A stretch of DNA of 64,000 nt, taken from positions 1 to 64,000 of the forward strand of contig JAEUHX010000069.1 of the NCBI GenBank assembly GCA_016792805.1. The letters are read 5' to 3'. Shown piece by piece: positions 35,093-44,476 of the stretch. How positions within the stretch are numbered: position 1 is the first letter of the stretch; each line of letters opens with the position of its first letter. Made by a program: the position numbers and the translations under genes. Source of the stretch: Planctomycetota bacterium (GTDB taxonomy: Bacteria; Planctomycetota; UBA1135; JACQFD01). The notes under the pieces are model-generated. The model was not told where the DNA came from and searched no databases. It was given only the letters and a program-made list of their open reading frames with translations.

Positions 35093-36888
35093 GGGTCCGC
35101 ACTCCCGTTCCGGGCCACGGCCGTCTCGGCTTGGAGCGGCTCCCCGTCGTGGGCGAGACGTTCTTCTAATTGTTGTCTCTGCCACAATTGGGCATACCGC
35201 CCTTTGCGCGCCAGCAGCTCGCCATGGGAGCCCTCCTCGACGACGCCTCCGTCCTCGAGCAAGAGGATCCGGTGGGCGTGTTTCACCGTCGAAAGGCGGT
35301 GGGCGATCAGCAGCGTCGTCCGCCCGCGCGCAGCATCCTGCAGCTGTCCGAGGAGGCGCTCCTCCGTGGAGGAGTCGACCGCAGAAAGGCAATCATCGAG
35401 CACCAGGATCCGCGGATCGGAGTAGAGAGCGCGCGCGATGGAAACCCGCTGGCGCTGCCCGCCCGAGAGCGTGACTCCGCGTTCTCCGATCTCCGTCTCG
35501 AACCGCTTGGGAAAGACCGACACATCGTCCTCGATGCAGGCGTCGGCGGCCGCGCGCGCAACGCGCTGCGCGTCGGCGGGGCCATTCTCCGAGAAGGCGA
35601 TATTCTCGGCGATTGTGTCGCTGAACAAAAAGTGATCTTGAGGAACGTACCCGATCGCGCCGCGCAGGCTGCGGATGGCGAGGTCGTTCACGTCGGCGCC
35701 GTCGACGAAGAGCATTCCCGGGGGCACCGGAAAGAACCGCCCGAGCAGCATCGCGAGCGTGCTCTTGCCGGAGCCCGTGCGCCCGACCAGCGCGACTGTC
35801 TCCCCGGGCGCAATCTTGAAGCTCAAGTTTTTGAGCACCGGTGGGCGGTCGGGGGCGTACGAAAAAGTAAGGTTCTTCGCTTCGATCGCTCCGCGGATCT
35901 CCGCCGGGGCACTGGCCCGCGGGCTGTCGACGATCTCGGGCTTCGTATCGAAGACCTCGTTCAGCCGCTGCGCGGCCGCGCGCGCGCGCGGGTACATGCC
36001 TACCATCCAGCCCACGACGAAGACGGGCCAGTAGAGCCGAACGGTATAGTCAGCAAAAAGATAAAGATCTCCGACAGTAGCTTTTCCTAAATAATAGAAG
36101 ACGCCTCCGGTCGCGAAGAGAATCAGCAGCGTGACATCCTTCGCCCCCGAAAAGAACACATTGGAGAGAGCGCGCGCCGAGATGGCGTCGAGGCTCACCG
36201 AGCGGTATCGCGCGCTGACTTCGTCAAAGGAGCGCTCGGCGGCCTCCTCGCGCGCGAACGACTTCACAACACGCACCCCGCCGAAGACTTCGTTGGCGCG
36301 GTCGCTCATGGCGCCGACCGCCTTCTGCTGCGCCTCGCTGACGGCGTGGAGCTTTGGCGTCAGCTTGCGCACCGAGACCGAAAGCACGGCGAGCGAGATT
36401 CCGATCGCCACGAGCATCGCCGGCTGCACCTGCGACAGGAGGATGAGCGCCATCGGGATGCGCAGCAGTGCGTCGCCGATGTACATCGACCCCGGACCGA
36501 GGAACATGCGCACCGCTTCCACATCCTGCGTCGCGCGCGAGATCAGGTCGCCCGTTTTTGTGCGGTTGAAGTACGGGAACGAGAGCGATTCCAGGTGCGC
36601 GAAGAGGTCGTTGCGGAGGTTCGCTTCGACCTGCCGCGACGAAGTCACGAGGAACCACCGCATCCCGAAGCGGAAGACACCCTTCAGCGCCGCGAGGCCC
36701 AGGTAGAGCGCCAGGGTCGGCAGCAGAAAGGACTCGACCGGCTCCGTCCCGAGCTTGTCCAGGGCCCCGCGCACGACCCACGGCAGCTGCAGGTCGATGA
36801 ATGCGGAGGGAACGAGGCAGAGAAATCCGATGAGGAGCCGGCGTTTCTCTCGGGCGAAATACGCGAGATAGCGGCGGAAGACGTTCAC
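35089..36888 (-). CDS. ABC exporter half-transporter, subunit 1 (degenerate Walker B)
   Basis: 599 residues. GTG 36888 is chosen because it starts the family-typical N-terminus just before the first helix; an in-frame ATG 25 codons upstream has no support. Walker A GRTGSGKS near residue 368, signature LSGGQ near 471. The Walker B reads ILVLDDCLSAVD, with Asp in place of the catalytic Glu. This is the expected half of an asymmetric exporter whose partner supplies the Glu and the atypical signature. The two genes form one operon. Confidence 0.93.
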   Translation of the reverse strand: MNVFRRYLAYFAREKRRLLIGFLCLVPSAFIDLQLPWVVRGALDKLGTEPVESFLLPTLALYLGLAALKGVFRFGMRWFLVTSSRQVEANLRNDLFAHLESLSFPYFNRTKTGDLISRATQDVEAVRMFLGPGSMYIGDALLRIPMALILLSQVQPAMLVAIGISLAVLSVSVRKLTPKLHAVSEAQQKAVGAMSDRANEVFGGVRVVKSFAREEAAERSFDEVSARYRSVSLDAISARALSNVFFSGAKDVTLLILFATGGVFYYLGKATVGDLYLFADYTVRLYWPVFVVGWMVGMYPRARAAAQRLNEVFDTKPEIVDSPRASAPAEIRGAIEAKNLTFSYAPDRPPVLKNLSFKIAPGETVALVGRTGSGKSTLAMLLGRFFPVPPGMLFVDGADVNDLAIRSLRGAIGYVPQDHFLFSDTIAENIAFSENGPADAQRVARAAADACIEDDVSVFPKRFETEIGERGVTLSGGQRQRVSIARALYSDPRILVLDDCLSAVDSSTEERLLGQLQDAARGRTTLLIAHRLSTVKHAHRILLLEDGGVVEEGSHGELLARKGRYAQLWQRQQLEERLAHDGEPLQAETAVARNGSADP

Positions 36889-37099
36889 TTGGTGGGGCGC
36901 CCGGAGGAATGGGCAGAGTAAACGCGCGGTCGGCAGCTGGCAGGGGCCGGAGCGCGCTCCCACCCCGCGAACCGCCGCGCTTGCATTGGCGAGTGACGGG
37001 GTCGGCCGGCGGCTCCCTTCCTTTGCGCTGGCTAAACGCTAGCTTCACGCCCCCTTCAAGCCTGGGCCTCGGCCCGGGATGGCGCCTCCCGCATTCCCG

Positions 37100-37747
37100 A
37101 TGTGGCTTCAACGACTGATTCGCTGGTTTCTCCCCGAGGAAGGGCGCTTCTACGACTACATCGAGGCGGCTGCTGTCGCCGCCGATAACGCGGGCCGCCT
37201 CATTGGCGAGCTCACGCGCGCCCCGAACCGCGAGCAGCGACTCGTCCTCGTCGAGCGAATTCGCGAAGCCGAGCACGACGGCGACCGCGCCATGAAAGAG
37301 ATGGCCGACGCCCTCGACCGCACGTTTGTCACTCCGATCGACCGCGAGGATCTGTATCACCTTACGAGCAAGATCGAGAGCGTGAGCGACTTCATCTCCG
37401 CGACTGCCAATTATCTCACCGTTCACAAAATGGAGGAGATGCCGGAGGGCAGCAGGGAACTCGCCGACTTGATCGGCAAGGCAACCTCCGAATTCCTCCG
37501 CGCGAGCAGGATGCTGCGCGACCATCGCAATGCCGACCAAGTGCGCGCCGCATGCCGGGCGCTTCATTACATTGAGCACGAGGCCGACGTGATTTTCCGG
37601 CTTCGTCTCGGCGATCTCTTCGAAAATGAGACCGACGCGATCCGCCTCATCAAGCACAAGGAGTTCCTGGAAGGGCTCGAGAATGCCGTAGACCACTGCG
37701 CGGCCGTCGGTACCTCCATGGAAGCGATTCTGATTAAGAACGCATGA
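37100..37747 (+). CDS. DUF47/PhoU-like phosphate-transport accessory protein
   Basis: 215 residues from ATG 37100; ATG 37079 would add seven. It is all-helical, with AEHDGDRAMKEM, TPIDREDLYHLTSKIESVSDF and IEHEADVIFRLRLGDLF, which mark the DUF47 (TIGR00153) family related to PhoU. E.. .D-type motifs bind metal ions in PhoU. It overlaps the PiT gene by ATGA; this pair is a well-known arrangement in which the DUF47 protein is thought to control the transporter. Confidence 0.93.
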   Translation: MWLQRLIRWFLPEEGRFYDYIEAAAVAADNAGRLIGELTRAPNREQRLVLVERIREAEHDGDRAMKEMADALDRTFVTPIDREDLYHLTSKIESVSDFISATANYLTVHKMEEMPEGSRELADLIGKATSEFLRASRMLRDHRNADQVRAACRALHYIEHEADVIFRLRLGDLFENETDAIRLIKHKEFLEGLENAVDHCAAVGTSMEAILIKNA

Positions 37748-38757
37748 CGACGCTCACGCTGCTGATCCTCGTCATCCTTGCGGGGCTGCTCTTCGATTTT
37801 ATTAATGGCTTTCACGATACCGCCAACGCGATCGCCACGGTGGTCTCGACGGGGGTGATGCGCCCGCGCACGGCGGTGCTCATGGCGGCGGCGCTCAATG
37901 TGTTCGGGGCGCTCTTTGGAACGGCCGTCGCTTCGACGGTGGGCAGGGATACGGTCGACCCCGCATTTGTCACGCAGTCGATGGTGCTGGCGTCGCTCTG
38001 CTCGGCGATCGCCTGGAATCTATTTACTTGGTATTTTGGGATTCCCTCCTCCTCTTCGCACGCGCTGATTGGCGGCCTCGTCGGGCCTGCTTACGCCGTG
38101 GCGGGAGCGAGGGCGATCCGCTCCGCCGGCGTCGAGAAGATGCTGACGGCGCTTCTCGTGAGCCCGCTTTTCGGGTTTCTTGCCGCGTTCTTCGGAATGG
38201 TGATTCTGTATTGGTGCCTGCGGCGCGTCTCGCAGTCGCGCGTGCAGCACCTGTTCCGGAAACTACAGCTGGCGTCGTCGGCATTTATGGCGTTTTCCCA
38301 CGGGGGGAACGACGCACAGAAGACCATGGGCGCAATCACCATGGCGCTGCTCGCCTATGAGGCGGGCACGCGCGGCGGCTCCCCCGACGGCAAGTTCGCC
38401 GTGCCTTCCTGGGTCGTCATCGCGTGCGCGATTGCGATGGGCGCCGGTACGGCGTGCGGCGGCTGGCGCATCATTCACACGATGGGCTCTAAGATCTTCA
38501 AGCTGCGCCCAATCCACGGGTGCTGCGCCGAGACGAGCGCCGCTTTGGTGATCACGGGAGCGACGCACCTCGGATTCCCGGTGTCGACGACCCACTGCAT
38601 CACGAGCGCGATCATGGGAGCCGGCGCAACGACGCGCCTCTCGGCGGTCTCGTGGGGAGTGACGCGGCGAATTCTGTGGGCTTGGGTGCTGACGATCCCG
38701 ATGACTGCGGCGCTCGGCGCCGCGCTCTTCTGGGTCTTCCAACAGATGGGGCTGTAG
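37744..38757 (+). CDS. PiT-family inorganic phosphate transporter
   Basis: 337 residues with about ten membrane helices. The two PiT signature repeats are present: FDFINGFHDTANAIA near the N-terminus and MAFSHGGNDAQKTMG in the middle, each with the conserved D/N pair. The family transports phosphate, or metal phosphate, with H+ or Na+. The short central loop is typical of bacterial PiT of this subgroup. It converges on the M28 peptidase gene with 43 bp between stop codons. Confidence 0.95.
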   Translation: MTTLTLLILVILAGLLFDFINGFHDTANAIATVVSTGVMRPRTAVLMAAALNVFGALFGTAVASTVGRDTVDPAFVTQSMVLASLCSAIAWNLFTWYFGIPSSSSHALIGGLVGPAYAVAGARAIRSAGVEKMLTALLVSPLFGFLAAFFGMVILYWCLRRVSQSRVQHLFRKLQLASSAFMAFSHGGNDAQKTMGAITMALLAYEAGTRGGSPDGKFAVPSWVVIACAIAMGAGTACGGWRIIHTMGSKIFKLRPIHGCCAETSAALVITGATHLGFPVSTTHCITSAIMGAGATTRLSAVSWGVTRRILWAWVLTIPMTAALGAALFWVFQQMGL

Positions 38758-38800
38758 AGATTCGCCCCGGCGGCGCAAGCCCTGGGATGGGGAGGCGCTC

Positions 38801-41023
38801 CTATTTCGCGGCTCCCTTCGATTCCAACAATTCCGCGGCGGCGGCCACTCGCTCCGTCAGGCGGCGAGCTTCGGCGAGGAACTTCGCCTCGTCGCGAGGC
38901 GCCTCGAAGAGCGACTCGTGGAGTCCCGGCAGCATGAGCGCTGCATAGCCCGCGTGCAGCCCGGGAGCTGCATACAGATGACGATAGAAGGGGCGCCCGA
39001 GCAGTCCCTCCTTCGAGAGCAGCTCGCGCTCGAAGCGCAGCAGGCGAGAGTTTACAGAATCGAGGACCCCGGCATCGGCGGCCTCGAGGGCGCGCTCCGC
39101 GTCACTCTCCATGGCATTGGCGGCGGAGATGAGCCGCTGCGCTGCAGCCTTGAGGTCATCGACGGCCTTGCGGCGCTCTTCGTTGGGCTTTTCGGCAGGA
39201 CGGGCTTGGGCATCTTTGCGCAGAAGATCCTCGAGGTGTCCGAGGATCGCCGTGCCCGTGGCAGAGGGACGGATCGGTAACAGATCGGCCTGCGAGAATC
39301 GAAGTAACAATACCGAGAGAATCCGGGCCAGCGCCCGGTGCGACTCAAACCCGGGGTCGCCGAAGCGCTCCATCCAAAAGAAGTCATCCAGCACCGAGTG
39401 GTAGACGCCGTAGGGGCCACCGAAGCCGAGGTCGATCGACGGAACGCCGAGGTGGTGCTGGAACGCGGTGTAGTCGGAGCCGCTCCCGAGATCCGCAACG
39501 CGCGGCGCCTCGCCGTCGCCGCCGACGTAACCCGGCTCCGCGGGCGCCTTGCGCGCGCGATCGCGCTCCGACCAGACGTCGAGGACGGAGCGACGCTCCC
39601 GCGGCGCTTCGACGGCCGCGGCAACCTCGCGCACAATGCGCGCCAGCGACGGAGCTGCCGAAGCGTGAAAATTGGCTCCGCTCACGCCGGAATCCACATT
39701 CACATAAGCGACGGCCTTCTTGCCGAGCTCCGCGGCGAGCTCCTCGCACCATTCCGTCGAGCCGACGAGGCCGTATTCCTCGGCATCCCACGAGCAGAAG
39801 ACGATGGAGCGCTTCGGGCGGAATCCTTGATCTTTCAATTTTCCAAGCGCCCGCGCCGCCTCCAGAAGGGAGGCCGTGCCGGAATTGGGATCGACGGCGC
39901 CATGCACCCAGGCGTCGCGGTGATTCCCCACGACAATCCACTCATCGGGGTTTTGTGTACCTGTCCAGCGCGCAATGACGTTGTGGATGAGCTTGTTCTC
40001 CCACTCGACTTCGACCTGAACGCGAACGCGCGCCGGCCCAGGCCCCGTGTGATACGCGAACGGCAGACCGCCCTGCCAGCCCTCGGGAACGTTGGCGCCC
40101 GAGAGGCTCTCGAGCAGCGGCTTGGCATCCTCGTAGGAGAGCGGAACTGAGGGGATCCCCGGCAGCACGGCGCCGGGGGTGCCGACGCCGGTCACCGCCG
40201 CCTGCTCGATGCGGCGCGAGCCCTTGGAGGAATGCCAGCCCGGCGAGAGCGGGTCGCCCGGAGCAATAAACATATATCCGACGGAGCCGCGCTGCACCGC
40301 GCTCTCGGGGCGCCACGGCCCGCGCGGGAACACGTCGCCCTTCACATATCCGTCGTCGGCGGGATCGCTATAGATAATGACCGCTTTCGCGCGGCGCTCC
40401 TCGGCTTCGCGCACCTTCACGCCGCGGTAGCATTTGCCGTAACGCACGATCACCACTTTTTCGCGCACGTCGACCCCGAGCTCCCGCAGACGCTCATAAT
40501 CCTCGGGCATCCCGTAGTTCGCGTAAACGAGGTCGGCCGTCACTGTTCCCGACGGAGAATAGCCGTGGAAGTGGGGGAGGGCCGCATTGGTGAAGGAGTC
40601 CTTGTCCCACGGGTGGCCCGCTTCTTTGAGCTTGGCCTTCACCTCCTGCGGCTCGACCATGGTGACCTCAATTTTCTTCGGCGTATTGAGGAGCACTTCG
40701 TAGCTCACAAGCTCCGCGTTGAACCCATACTCGAGCAGCCGCGAGCGCACATAGTCCGCGAGGACCTTGCCCTGCTCGCTTCCCGCGGGATGCGGATCCT
40801 CCGTAAGGACGCGAAGGAATTGGCGGCATTGCTCCGCCTTGGGGATCTCCAGGACCTTGGCCTCGAGCGCCCGCTGGTCGGCGGCCGAGCGCGCCGAGAA
40901 GCCGCGCAGGCGAGCCTGGCCGCCTTCCTGGATCGCTGTGGGCGACGGAGTGGCGGCCAGTGGGCTCGCGAGCGCGAGCGCCGACGCCGCCAAGCTAAGG
41001 AGCGTTGCGGTGCGCAGTTCCAT
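38801..41023 (-). CDS. Secreted M28 zinc peptidase (glutamate carboxypeptidase II-like)
   Basis: 740 residues with a signal peptide (ALASPLAATPS). A protease-associated (PA) domain lies in the first third (YVNYGMPEDYERL-type region, AVIIYSDPADDG). The M28 catalytic core has His368 and Asp378 in GNHRDAWVHGAVDP, Glu-Glu in SWDAEEYGL near 415, GSDYTAFQHHLG, and a final zinc histidine in YHSVLDDFFW. The spacing follows human PSMA. The C-terminal ~130 residues match a transferrin-receptor-like dimerisation domain. It probably trims peptides outside the cytoplasm. Confidence 0.93.
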   Translation of the reverse strand: MELRTATLLSLAASALALASPLAATPSPTAIQEGGQARLRGFSARSAADQRALEAKVLEIPKAEQCRQFLRVLTEDPHPAGSEQGKVLADYVRSRLLEYGFNAELVSYEVLLNTPKKIEVTMVEPQEVKAKLKEAGHPWDKDSFTNAALPHFHGYSPSGTVTADLVYANYGMPEDYERLRELGVDVREKVVIVRYGKCYRGVKVREAEERRAKAVIIYSDPADDGYVKGDVFPRGPWRPESAVQRGSVGYMFIAPGDPLSPGWHSSKGSRRIEQAAVTGVGTPGAVLPGIPSVPLSYEDAKPLLESLSGANVPEGWQGGLPFAYHTGPGPARVRVQVEVEWENKLIHNVIARWTGTQNPDEWIVVGNHRDAWVHGAVDPNSGTASLLEAARALGKLKDQGFRPKRSIVFCSWDAEEYGLVGSTEWCEELAAELGKKAVAYVNVDSGVSGANFHASAAPSLARIVREVAAAVEAPRERRSVLDVWSERDRARKAPAEPGYVGGDGEAPRVADLGSGSDYTAFQHHLGVPSIDLGFGGPYGVYHSVLDDFFWMERFGDPGFESHRALARILSVLLLRFSQADLLPIRPSATGTAILGHLEDLLRKDAQARPAEKPNEERRKAVDDLKAAAQRLISAANAMESDAERALEAADAGVLDSVNSRLLRFERELLSKEGLLGRPFYRHLYAAPGLHAGYAALMLPGLHESLFEAPRDEAKFLAEARRLTERVAAAAELLESKGAAK

Positions 41024-41142
41024 GGGGGCGCGATGCTACTTCCCGCGGCACGCCAATTCCTCGAAGTGGTTTCGACCGTGTGGCGCAGCGCGCGCGGGAC
41101 GGGCTGCCCCTCGGCGCTGCGCTGGCCCGCCGCGACGCCGGC

Positions 41143-43281
41143 TCAATAGGCCCGGATCGTGAGGGTGTACCGTCCGGGCAGGCCGTCGGTCACGATGAGG
41201 TCGACGAAGAGGATTCCGTTGGTGCCTGCGATGGTTCCTTTCTGCGAGACGGAAAGGCCTTTGGTGATCTTCGGCTGCGTGGCTGACGGATTCGACGATC
41301 CGCTCAGAAGAAAGTCGAGTGGTGTGCCGTCCTGTTTGTTGCCGACGGCCGTGACGTCGACGCGCTGGCCCGCCGCGAGGAGGATCGCGATCGAGTGCAT
41401 CGAGATTCCCTCGAGGAACTCGGAATTGAACTTCACGGTGCCGCCGATGGCCGAGAGGTCAAAGGCGGGCTCGGTCGCAAAAGTGAGGCTTCCGAGGGCG
41501 CCGTTCTTGAGGAGCGGACCCGTTGCGCGCGCCGCCGCGTTGAAACCCTTGAACGCGTTGACCGTCGAGAGAACCGACAGCAAACAGTCGGCGTAGAACG
41601 CGGCGTAGGCATCGACCGCATTCTGAGAAGTGACAGTCACAAATCCGACCTCCGCCGTGGTGGAGGGCCAGTCGGGCATCGACGAGAGGATGATCTGCTC
41701 TGCGAGCTTTGGATTCTTAAGGTGCTGGCGCAGGTTCCAGAGTGTGGCGGCGAAGATCAGGCCCGCCTCGTGCTCCTCGGGAAGACTGGTATTCGGATTG
41801 ATGATGGCGAGGTCGTCGGGGAGGATCCGCGGTTCGGCGACGCTCCGCAAGGCGTCTCCCTGGATCCCGAAGAGATCGCCGATTCCATTGGTTGCAATCA
41901 CGCGTCCGATGCGCGGATCCTTGAGCAAGCTCGCGGCGTAGAAGTCAGCGATCGCTTCGTTCACAGCCCGCGGCGGCGTGTCGAGCGGATTGGCGCCGAA
42001 GAGGAATCCAAATCCTGCAGCGATGCCGTGGAAGTACTCGTGGGCGGTCACGGTGGGGTCGCGCGAGAAGTCGTCGGCGTCGGAGCCCGTCGAATCGGAC
42101 AGGTCGCCGAAGGCAAAGAATCCCGGCCCATGCCCGAGCCCGAGGTCAGCCGTCGTGAAGAAGGCATTCGCCAAGTCGGGGATGTTCACGACCGTCGGGA
42201 TGGAGTAATCGATACCGAGGTGGCCCGTGACTGACAGGGGAGCCAGATTCTTGCTGAATCCGAATCCGAGGGTCGTGAGCCAGTAATACAGATTCGATTG
42301 ATCGAAGAGGTCGGCCTGCTGAGCGACGGAGTCGCTGAAGGGATAGGTGCGCGTCGTGGAGAAGGCGTCGTTCGAAAGGTCGTCGAGCACGTGTCCAAAG
42401 CGCCCGAAGAGCTTTCCCTTGTCGGCGAGGCCGGGCACGACGTCCTGCAATGAGAGATCGCGCAGCGACTGCATCGTCTCCTTGGCGATCAGTGCATCGG
42501 CGACATTTTTGTAGGCAGTGCCTTTGCCGGCTCCTGTGAAGAATGGAATCGTCTGGCCGTTAAACACATATTCGCCGATGCCGGTCGACGCGTTCACAAA
42601 AACCCGCGTCACGTCACTGGTCGCGGCATTCACCTCGACTCGCCAAGGCGTGAGCCCACGGTGCTCGATCGCGTCGATTCCATAGAAGAGCTCGATTCCG
42701 CGGTCGCCTGCGCGCGCGATCCGAGCAGCGACGTGGGGCGTGCGGCGCAGGTCGGAGTCCGTGAGCCCCAGCGCGGCGAGCGCGGCGCGGGCCCGCTCGA
42801 TGGCAGCAAACTCGGAAACTGCCGGCGGGGCAATGCCCTCGAGCGATGCCAAGATTCCGTGGGCGGAGTCGGCCCGGCCGCGGTGATCGATCCGCAGAGT
42901 GAGCCCGTGGTGCTCGACTTCAAAGCCGTGGATTTGTTGCTTCCACTGCAGGTAGATCGGAGCCCGCGGGATGGAGAAGCGCCGGACCTCGGCGGGCGAG
43001 AGTTCGTCCGCGCGCGCGCCGAAGGCCGGGCCGTAGCGCCGCAGAAACTCCTCGCCGAGGGCTTCGACAGGACCCTCCGTGAGGCCGAGCGGGCCGCGCA
43101 GGCGCTGCGCCATGCCGGACCGCGGGTGCACTTCCACCAGGAGCGCGCGCGAGGCGGGGCCAGCGCTCTCGAGGGCGGCGCGGAGCTCGGGGCGCTCCTG
43201 CGCGCGGCGATAGGTCTGGGCGAAGGTGGCGGGAGCCGCGGCGAGGATCGCCGCGACAAAGGCGGGATTTCGAAGGGGCAT
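41143..43281 (-). CDS. Secreted gluzincin metallopeptidase (M4/M36-like)
   Basis: 712 residues. A signal peptide precedes a FTP/PepSY-type propeptide (about residues 60-230; LQWKQQIHGFEVEHHGLTLRID and TPWRVEVNAATSDV). The catalytic domain has HEYFH near residue 412 and the downstream NEAIADFYA near 439, giving the HExxH plus E...D zinc site of gluzincins. The C-terminal ~110 residues look like a small beta domain. M4 (thermolysin) and M36 (fungalysin) are both possible. The gene follows the M28 gene on the same strand with 119 bp between, so it is likely coexpressed in protein degradation. Confidence 0.88.
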   Translation of the reverse strand: MPLRNPAFVAAILAAAPATFAQTYRRAQERPELRAALESAGPASRALLVEVHPRSGMAQRLRGPLGLTEGPVEALGEEFLRRYGPAFGARADELSPAEVRRFSIPRAPIYLQWKQQIHGFEVEHHGLTLRIDHRGRADSAHGILASLEGIAPPAVSEFAAIERARAALAALGLTDSDLRRTPHVAARIARAGDRGIELFYGIDAIEHRGLTPWRVEVNAATSDVTRVFVNASTGIGEYVFNGQTIPFFTGAGKGTAYKNVADALIAKETMQSLRDLSLQDVVPGLADKGKLFGRFGHVLDDLSNDAFSTTRTYPFSDSVAQQADLFDQSNLYYWLTTLGFGFSKNLAPLSVTGHLGIDYSIPTVVNIPDLANAFFTTADLGLGHGPGFFAFGDLSDSTGSDADDFSRDPTVTAHEYFHGIAAGFGFLFGANPLDTPPRAVNEAIADFYAASLLKDPRIGRVIATNGIGDLFGIQGDALRSVAEPRILPDDLAIINPNTSLPEEHEAGLIFAATLWNLRQHLKNPKLAEQIILSSMPDWPSTTAEVGFVTVTSQNAVDAYAAFYADCLLSVLSTVNAFKGFNAAARATGPLLKNGALGSLTFATEPAFDLSAIGGTVKFNSEFLEGISMHSIAILLAAGQRVDVTAVGNKQDGTPLDFLLSGSSNPSATQPKITKGLSVSQKGTIAGTNGILFVDLIVTDGLPGRYTLTIRAY

Positions 43282-43344
43282 GGCGGACGCGCGATGGCGC
43301 TGGCGGCGGCTACGGCGCGAAGCCAGCGCCGGTTGCCGCTTGGC

Positions 43345-44442
43345 TCAGACAGCGTGCCCCGTCGGGGGAGAGGTGTCGCATCGCGTGGGATTCGAGGCGA
43401 GGGGTGGCTCCAGCTCGCCCGTGAACTCCCGGAGGCGAACGTAATCTTGATATTCCGACTGGACCACGAGCCGGTCGCCGCGCTCGACGGCCGTGTCGCC
43501 GGGCGGGTGCACACGCTCCGCGTCAGCGCGCCGCAGCGAAAGTGTGAGCCCGCCGAATCGGTCGCGAATTTGTGCGACTGTCAAGGATGCGAGCTTCTCG
43601 CCTGCCACGAATTCAGAGACCACCATGCGGCGGGTGCCAATCTCGAAGGAGTGGGCGATGCGCGGATCGAGAGCCGAGAGCGCCATGGCTGGCGCCGCGA
43701 GCGCGGAACTCGAGAACGCCTCCGCCTGGAACGATTCGCGGACCTTCGCGACGAGGTCGTCGTCGAAGAGGCGCAGCACAACACGAATGTTGGGGCGCAG
43801 CCGCCGCGCGTCGAGTGCAACATTGAGATTGCTCAGGTCGTCGTCGGTGGCGCATACGATCGCGTCGGCCTTGGCGACGTGCACGCGCGGAAGGCACTGG
43901 GGGCTCTTGATGTCGTCGATGAGCACCGGAACTCCGAGGTCGCGCAGCACGCTGACGAACGCGGCGTCCTCGCGCTTCTCCACGACGATGACCTCACGCC
44001 CCATTTCGAGGAGCTGGGAGGCGACGCGGTAGCCGACGCGGCCGGCGCCGCACACGACCACATGTCCGCTGAGAGTCTTGCTCATGACAGAGATCCACTC
44101 TTTGTCGTAGCTATGCTTCGCGAAGAAAAGAAATGTGAAGCGCACTAATCCGTCGACGATCACCGCGATCCCGAGCGCAGGGATCGCCATGTTCAGCATC
44201 TCGAGGACGACGCTGTCGACGTAGGCGAGAGACGGGTTCCCCAGCAGCAGGAAGTAGACATGGTGCAGCGCCGCTCCCCATGTGATCGATGTGCCCCCGA
44301 CGCGGGGATACAGCCACCAGAATAGGAGCGGCACCACCACAAAAAGCCCGCCCGCAAGGCAGATCGTGACTCTGAATCGCGAGGCCAGCGCCGCGATGTA
44401 GGCGGCGTGGGCTCGCAGGTGGCGCCGGCGGCGAGGAGGCAT
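43345..44442 (-). CDS. Potassium channel-like protein with TrkA-N (RCK) domain
   Basis: 365 residues from ATG 44442. Two membrane segments lie at about residues 25-45 and 85-115. Between them the usual pore motif TVGYG is not visible, and the loop reads WGAALHHVYFLLLGNPS. The cytoplasmic part has an NAD-binding Rossmann fold GHVVVCGAGRVGYRVASQLLEMG, D212-type acidic ends, and a TrkA-C-like tail with VHPPGDTAVERGDRLVV. It is best called a channel or gating homologue rather than a functional K+ channel. Confidence 0.8.
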   Translation of the reverse strand: MPPRRRRHLRAHAAYIAALASRFRVTICLAGGLFVVVPLLFWWLYPRVGGTSITWGAALHHVYFLLLGNPSLAYVDSVVLEMLNMAIPALGIAVIVDGLVRFTFLFFAKHSYDKEWISVMSKTLSGHVVVCGAGRVGYRVASQLLEMGREVIVVEKREDAAFVSVLRDLGVPVLIDDIKSPQCLPRVHVAKADAIVCATDDDLSNLNVALDARRLRPNIRVVLRLFDDDLVAKVRESFQAEAFSSSALAAPAMALSALDPRIAHSFEIGTRRMVVSEFVAGEKLASLTVAQIRDRFGGLTLSLRRADAERVHPPGDTAVERGDRLVVQSEYQDYVRLREFTGELEPPLASNPTRCDTSPPTGHAV

Positions 44443-44476
44443 CGTCCGGATCTCGCCTTCGGCGCTCGATCGATGC

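Noticed and set aside
38801..43281. Secretion or toxin island around the two peptidases
   Set aside because: Both are ordinary exported peptidases with intact metal sites, and no secretion genes are next to them.
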